Of a stretch of DNA of 8,675 nucleotides, positions 5,095 to 8,675 are shown in pieces. Origin of the DNA: Gemmatimonadaceae bacterium. GTDB taxonomy: Bacteria > Gemmatimonadota > Gemmatimonadetes > Gemmatimonadales > Gemmatimonadaceae. The position numbers and the translations under genes are program-made. The DNA is taken from NCBI GenBank assembly GCA_014379705.1, contig JACMLI010000251.1, positions 1 through 8,675 on the forward strand. The letters are read 5' to 3'. Every line of letters starts with the position of its first letter. Position 1 is the first letter of the stretch. Below the pieces are notes generated by a model, which saw nothing but the letters and a program-made list of their open reading frames with translations, made no database searches and was not told the origin of the DNA.

Positions 5095-7890
5095 CTAGAA
5101 GTCCACGCGGAAGCCGAGCTGCGCCTGGCGGGCCGCAAACGCGCCGGTGGACTGGCCGAACGTCGTGACTGCGGCACCATTGGCCTGGTACTGCTGGCCC
5201 CCGAACGCCGAGATGTTCTCGCTGTTGAACAGGTTGAACACTTCGGCCATCAGCGTGAGCTTCTGCGTCCCGCGCGTGATGAGCGCGCGCTGGAGGCGGA
5301 TGTCGACCGTCTTGTACCAGTTCTCCCAGTCGTTCGACGGGCGCAACGTGCGCTGGTTGTTCGGGAAGTCGTCGAAGGTGACGTTGTTGTCGTTCACCTG
5401 CCGGCCGTCGAAGACGCCGTACGGCCGCGGCGACGCGAAGCTGCTGACCGACGAGAACTGGATGCCGAGCGGCAGCCGGTTGATCGTCGACATCACGAAG
5501 CGATGCCGCTCGTCGCCCGTGGTCGGTTGCATGTCATACGACGACCGGTTGGGGAACACCGGCGCCAGGTTCCCGTCGAAGTCCGACTCGTAGAAGCCGA
5601 GCGTGTAGGCGAGGTTGAAGCGCTGCCCGCTCCGGTTCCACGTGCCCTGCGTGACCATGCCGTTGAACTTCGCCGTGCCGAAGTCGTCCCACAGAATGAT
5701 GTCGCCGTACGCCGGGGTCAGCACGCGACGGTTGAGCGAGCGGCTGAACCAATTGGGGTTCAGGCGGACGTAGAGATTCTTGATGTCCTGCCGGACGTAG
5801 TCGACGTTGAGTCCGAACGACTCGTTGAACTGGTGGCCGATGCCGATCGAGACCTGCCGGTTTTCCGGCGTCTTCAACAGGTTCTTCGCCAGGATCGGCT
5901 GCGCCGCCGCGTTCACGCCACCCTGGGCCACGCGGGCGCGGAGCACCGCCGGGTCAGTCGTTCCGGGATTCACGAAGTTGTACGTGCGCCACTCCGAGTT
6001 CAGTCGCTCCTGGAATCCGATGAACGACGTCACGCGGTCGAACATGATCGCGAAGCCGCCGCGGAGGAACGTGCGGTTCGTCTTGAACGGGTCGAGCAGG
6101 AACGACACGCGCGGCGAGACGTTGTTCATGTCGTTCTTGCGGTCGCCGCGGTTCAGGTACGGCTGAAGCGCGGCGATGTTGCTGAGCACGGGGTCGCTCG
6201 CCCACGGCACCGTGTAGTCATTGTTCAGCGTGTTCAGCTCGGCGTCGTATCGCAGTCCGAGGTTGATGGCGAGGTTCGGAATCGGGCGCCACTCGTCATT
6301 CACGTAGAAGCCGATCGTGTGCCCGGTTGCCGACGCACGGGCGTCGTCCGTGCCGGTCGGGTTGCTGAACCCGATGGCGACCGAGGCGTTGTTCGGGTTG
6401 GTCGACGTATCGGTCGTGAAGGTGAACGCCCCGTCACGATTGTTCGGCAGGAACTGCGACGCGCTGATCCGCGACAACTCGCCGCCGAACTTGATCAGGT
6501 GCGAGCCGCGGACATCGTCGAGGTTGTACGTCGACCGGTTCACGATGCGGTAGTGCTTCTCGTTCAGCTCCAGCGGGAAGCCCGCCGTTCCGGTGATGAT
6601 GCCCGGATACGTCTTTGTCGGGCCGGGGAAGAGCGGGGCCTCGGTATGGTCCCACTGCACGTATTGTAGCGAGAGCTCGTTGACGAGGTTCGTGGTCGGC
6701 AGCCAGCGATGGCGCAACTGCGCCGTGTGGATCAGGTACTCCTGCGAGATGCCGGCGAGCTGCGAGGAACGGCCACCGAAGTTGCCCTCACCCTCCAGCT
6801 TTCGCGTCGACCACATGAAGTCGTACGTGCTCGTCTCGTTCGGTGTCGCCGTGAGGCGGCCAAACAGGGTGTGGTTCTTCTGCGGGGCCAGGAATGCGCC
6901 GCGGTACTGCTGCCAGTTCGCAAAGTTGGTCGCCGGGACGACGTCGATGTAGTTGTCGGTCAGCGTGCCCTCGTAGCTGCCGGCGAAGAACAACTTTCCG
7001 CGCGCGATGGGGCCGCGGAGGTTGAGCCCGTACTGCTGGCGGCCGTACTTCGGTAACTGGGCATTGTTGCGCTCCTGGATGAACGTGCGCGCGATGTAGT
7101 CCTTGCCCTGGAAGAAGCCGAACGCCGAGCCTTCCCACTTGTCCGTCCCGCGGCGGCTGACCGCCGAGATCACATATGACGCGGCCCGCGAGTACTCCGC
7201 GTCGTACGGATTGAGGTAGACGCGGAACTCCTCGAGTGCCTCCTGCGGCAGCGGCGAGCCGGTCTGCGGAATGCCCACGAGATTGCCGTTGAACAGCGAC
7301 TTCATCTCGACGCCGTCCATGTACAGGTTGATGAAGCGCAGGTCGGGCGCGCCACCGGCCGACGGGAGCGCGCGTCCCGACTGGGGAGCGTAGGCCTTCA
7401 CGCCCGGCGCGATCGCCGCGAGGTTCATCACGCCGCGCGAGTTCATGGGCAGGTTCTCGATCTCCTCCTTGAGCACCGGCGCCGAAATGGAGACGCGCTG
7501 CACTTCGACCTGCCTCACGCGCTCCGCAGTCACGGCGACACCGGCGATTTCGGCCGCCCCGCGTTCCATCGTGATCGTAAGGCGCGCGCGCTGGCCAATG
7601 ATCAGCTGTACCGAGTCCTGCACCGGCTTGTACCCGAGCGCCCGCACTTCCACGGAATATTTGCCGGAGTAGAGGCCGAGGACGCGGAACTCCCCGGTCG
7701 GGCGCGTGCCAGCGGTGCGCCGCTCCATGGTGCCGGTATTGACGACGATGACCTGCGCACCGCTCACCGGCTGTCCGTCCTGGGACTTGACCACGCCTTC
7801 CAAAGTGATCGTATTCTGGGCCATCGCGCCCGACGGTGAAGCAAGGGCGCTAACGACCAGGGCAAGAGCCCAGCCAACGAAACGTCGCAT
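5095..7890 (-). CDS. Oar-like TonB-dependent outer-membrane receptor with carboxypeptidase-regulatory-like domain
   Basis: This complete 931-residue outer-membrane receptor should import a large or scarce substrate using energy from TonB-ExbB-ExbD. A signal peptide covers residues 1-24 (arginines at 2-3, hydrophobic core, cleavage after AMA). Residues about 28-108 form a CarboxypepD_reg-like beta-sandwich (EGVVKSQDGQPVSGAQVIV, then GEFRVLGLYSGKYSVEVRALGY). A plug domain follows at about 115-255 (IENLPMNSRGVMNLAAIAPG, then EALEEFRVYLNPYDAEYSR). The rest is a beta-barrel with alternating aromatic strands, including GFYVNDEWRPIPNLAINLGLRYD near 525-550. It ends in GFRVDF, with the terminal Phe typical of outer-membrane proteins. 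The architecture matches the Oar/OmpA-like TonB receptors abundant in Gemmatimonadota and Acidobacteriota. The ATG at 7890 is supported by AGGAGAGGA at 7905-7897, 6 bases upstream. The gene is divergent from the phosphodiester-glycosidase-like gene. The substrate cannot be read from the sequence. Confidence 0.95.
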   Translation of the reverse strand: MRRFVGWALALVVSALASPSGAMAQNTITLEGVVKSQDGQPVSGAQVIVVNTGTMERRTAGTRPTGEFRVLGLYSGKYSVEVRALGYKPVQDSVQLIIGQRARLTITMERGAAEIAGVAVTAERVRQVEVQRVSISAPVLKEEIENLPMNSRGVMNLAAIAPGVKAYAPQSGRALPSAGGAPDLRFINLYMDGVEMKSLFNGNLVGIPQTGSPLPQEALEEFRVYLNPYDAEYSRAASYVISAVSRRGTDKWEGSAFGFFQGKDYIARTFIQERNNAQLPKYGRQQYGLNLRGPIARGKLFFAGSYEGTLTDNYIDVVPATNFANWQQYRGAFLAPQKNHTLFGRLTATPNETSTYDFMWSTRKLEGEGNFGGRSSQLAGISQEYLIHTAQLRHRWLPTTNLVNELSLQYVQWDHTEAPLFPGPTKTYPGIITGTAGFPLELNEKHYRIVNRSTYNLDDVRGSHLIKFGGELSRISASQFLPNNRDGAFTFTTDTSTNPNNASVAIGFSNPTGTDDARASATGHTIGFYVNDEWRPIPNLAINLGLRYDAELNTLNNDYTVPWASDPVLSNIAALQPYLNRGDRKNDMNNVSPRVSFLLDPFKTNRTFLRGGFAIMFDRVTSFIGFQERLNSEWRTYNFVNPGTTDPAVLRARVAQGGVNAAAQPILAKNLLKTPENRQVSIGIGHQFNESFGLNVDYVRQDIKNLYVRLNPNWFSRSLNRRVLTPAYGDIILWDDFGTAKFNGMVTQGTWNRSGQRFNLAYTLGFYESDFDGNLAPVFPNRSSYDMQPTTGDERHRFVMSTINRLPLGIQFSSVSSFASPRPYGVFDGRQVNDNNVTFDDFPNNQRTLRPSNDWENWYKTVDIRLQRALITRGTQKLTLMAEVFNLFNSENISAFGGQQYQANGAAVTTFGQSTGAFAARQAQLGFRVDF

Positions 7891-7960
7891 GGCGATTCCT
7901 CTCCTGTGGGTGGACAGCGGGTCTCAGAGGACAACCCGCATGTGAAGCGGAAGCGTGATC

Positions 7961-7988
7961 AAGTTACAATCCGTGACTGATTCGCCAA
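7961..7988 (-). promoter_or_regulatory. Weak candidate sigma70-like promoter for the receptor gene
   Basis: On the minus strand, TTGGCG (7988-7983) lies 16 bases before TAACTT (7966-7961), upstream of the receptor ATG at 7890. The match to TTGACA/TATAAT is only partial (4 of 6 and 3 of 6). It is offered because a promoter must lie in this 109-bp divergent gap. It overlaps the plus-strand -10 candidate. Confidence 0.22.
7965..7970 (+). promoter_or_regulatory. Candidate -10 element for the phosphodiester-glycosidase-like gene
   Basis: TACAAT matches the TATAAT consensus at 5 of 6 positions and stands out in a GC-rich background. It lies 29 bases before the ATG at 8000, which would leave a short leader of about 20-25 bases. 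No convincing -35 box is seen about 17 bases upstream, so the call rests on the -10 and its position. Confidence 0.4.
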
Positions 7989-7989
7989 T

Positions 7990-7994
7990 GAGGT
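7990..7994 (+). promoter_or_regulatory. Ribosome binding site for the gene starting at 8000
   Basis: GAGGT is followed by a 5-base spacer to the ATG at 8000. It supports that start, which also opens directly into a signal peptide. Confidence 0.6.
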
Positions 7995-7999
7995 AACGG

Positions 8000-8675
8000 A
8001 TGGTTCGTCGTGAAGGTCGGACATGGCACGCCGTCCTCGTGGGAGCAGCACTCGCCGTTCCCGTTGGCGCCTCGGGCCAGGGGGCGTGGTCGCCACGACG
8101 GTGCGTGTCGGACACGCTGGCGGCCCCAGGGCCAGCCATGACGACCGTCGATACCATCGCGCCGGGGATCACCTACCGCTGTGTCGTCGATCCGGCCGGG
8201 CCCTGGGTGCTGCACGTTGTCGGCGTCGACCTCCGCCAGCGCCGGATCGCAGTCGACGCTGCCCGGGCGTTAGGCACGTTCTTCGGCCGGGAGCGCGTGA
8301 GCGGGATGGCGGCGCGACTGGCAGCGCGCGGTTCGGCGCCGCTCGTCGGCATCAACGCGGACTTCTTCGACCTCAAGTCGGGGGAGGTCGAGAACAATCA
8401 CGTGGTGCAGGGAGCATGGGTGAAGGGAACACTGCAAACCGACTCCCCGCACGACGTCTTCGACAACGCCCACACACAGTTCGCCATGGATGCGCGCGGT
8501 CGGCCGATGATCGGGCGCTTCACGCTCGATGGTTCTGCGACGTCCGGGGCGCGCCGCCTGCCCCTCGTGGGACTGAACTACCGTGTCGCCACACTCGAAG
8601 GGCTCGTGACGTACACTCCGTGGTACGGAGCGCGCACGCCGACCGACACGTCCGACCGCGTGGGACGGGCCGGCC
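8000..8675 (+). CDS. Secreted phosphodiester glycosidase family (NAGPA-type) protein, 3'-truncated
   Basis: An open frame runs from the ATG at 8000 to the right edge without a stop codon, giving 225 residues of a longer protein. Residues 1 to about 26 form a signal peptide (arginines at 3, 4 and 7, hydrophobic core 11-24, likely cleavage near ASG/QG), so the product should reach the periplasm or beyond. From about residue 56 it resembles the phosphodiester glycosidase domain (PF09992, NAGPA/DUF2233). The best evidence is LVGINADFFDLKSGEVE at 115-131, matching the family's conserved N-G/A-D-F-F core, preceded by the VHVVGVDL-like strand (HVVGVDLRQRRIAVD, 72-86). The human homologue removes GlcNAc from a phosphodiester on mannose, and bacterial members are thought to act on phosphodiester-linked envelope glycans. 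The later catalytic motifs lie beyond the window, so activity cannot be judged. Cys35 and Cys61 could form a disulfide. The gene is divergent from the TonB receptor gene. Confidence 0.82.
   Translation, partial: MVRREGRTWHAVLVGAALAVPVGASGQGAWSPRRCVSDTLAAPGPAMTTVDTIAPGITYRCVVDPAGPWVLHVVGVDLRQRRIAVDAARALGTFFGRERVSGMAARLAARGSAPLVGINADFFDLKSGEVENNHVVQGAWVKGTLQTDSPHDVFDNAHTQFAMDARGRPMIGRFTLDGSATSGARRLPLVGLNYRVATLEGLVTYTPWYGARTPTDTSDRVGRAG

Noticed and set aside
5077..6669. A 530-codon plus-strand open frame opposite the TonB receptor gene
   Set aside because: It is very rich in Arg, Val, Glu and His with no recognisable domain, and lies wholly antisense to a strongly supported receptor. It is a frame shadow of GC-rich coding sequence.
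8173..8473. Short minus-strand open frames within the right-hand gene
   Set aside because: They are antisense to the plus-strand frame that carries a signal peptide, a ribosome binding site and the GINADFFD motif. They stand out only because that frame has no stop codon before the window edge.

Overview
This is a GC-rich window, tightly packed with genes, from a diderm (Gram-negative type) bacterium. The MacB/FtsX-type 'ADOP' permease, the Oar-like TonB-dependent receptor with an N-terminal carboxypeptidase-regulatory-like domain, and the overall style of the proteins fit Gemmatimonadota best, with Acidobacteriota as the alternative. This placement is inferred from gene content; there is no rRNA or marker gene. 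I see no tRNA, rRNA, CRISPR array, insertion sequence or phage gene, and no gene-free stretch longer than about 110 bases.

Layout. (1) Positions 1-1492 (+): the C-terminal part of an ADOP-type ABC permease, cut by the left edge. (2) Positions 3311-1495 (-): a two-gene operon, first a proline-racemase-superfamily enzyme with an unusual Ser/Cys active-site pair, then a creatininase-family metal hydrolase. The genes are 2 bases apart, and the operon runs tail to tail into the permease gene with only 2 bases between the stop codons. (3) Positions 3340-5025 (+): a polytopic membrane protein resembling GT-C (GT39/PMT-like) glycosyltransferases, divergent from the racemase. (4) Positions 5040-5078: a perfect 11-bp stem hairpin between converging genes, probably a terminator. 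(5) Positions 7890-5095 (-): a complete 931-residue Oar-like TonB-dependent outer-membrane receptor. (6) Positions 8000-8675 (+): a secreted protein with a phosphodiester-glycosidase (NAGPA-type) domain, divergent from the receptor and cut by the right edge. It is an open frame that never reaches a stop codon in the window.

How the genes may work together. The racemase/creatininase pair looks like a small catabolic unit for a hydroxyproline- or proline-type imino acid plus an amide or cyclic-amide substrate. The substrate is not determined by the sequence. The divergent receptor and phosphodiester glycosidase share a 109-bp promoter region and may be co-regulated, one importing and the other processing an envelope or environmental glycan. 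That link is inference from layout only. The permease and the GT-C protein are envelope proteins with no clear partner here. Nothing in the window is demonstrably a new system. The most unusual items are the active-site substitution in the racemase-family enzyme and its coupling to a creatininase-family hydrolase.
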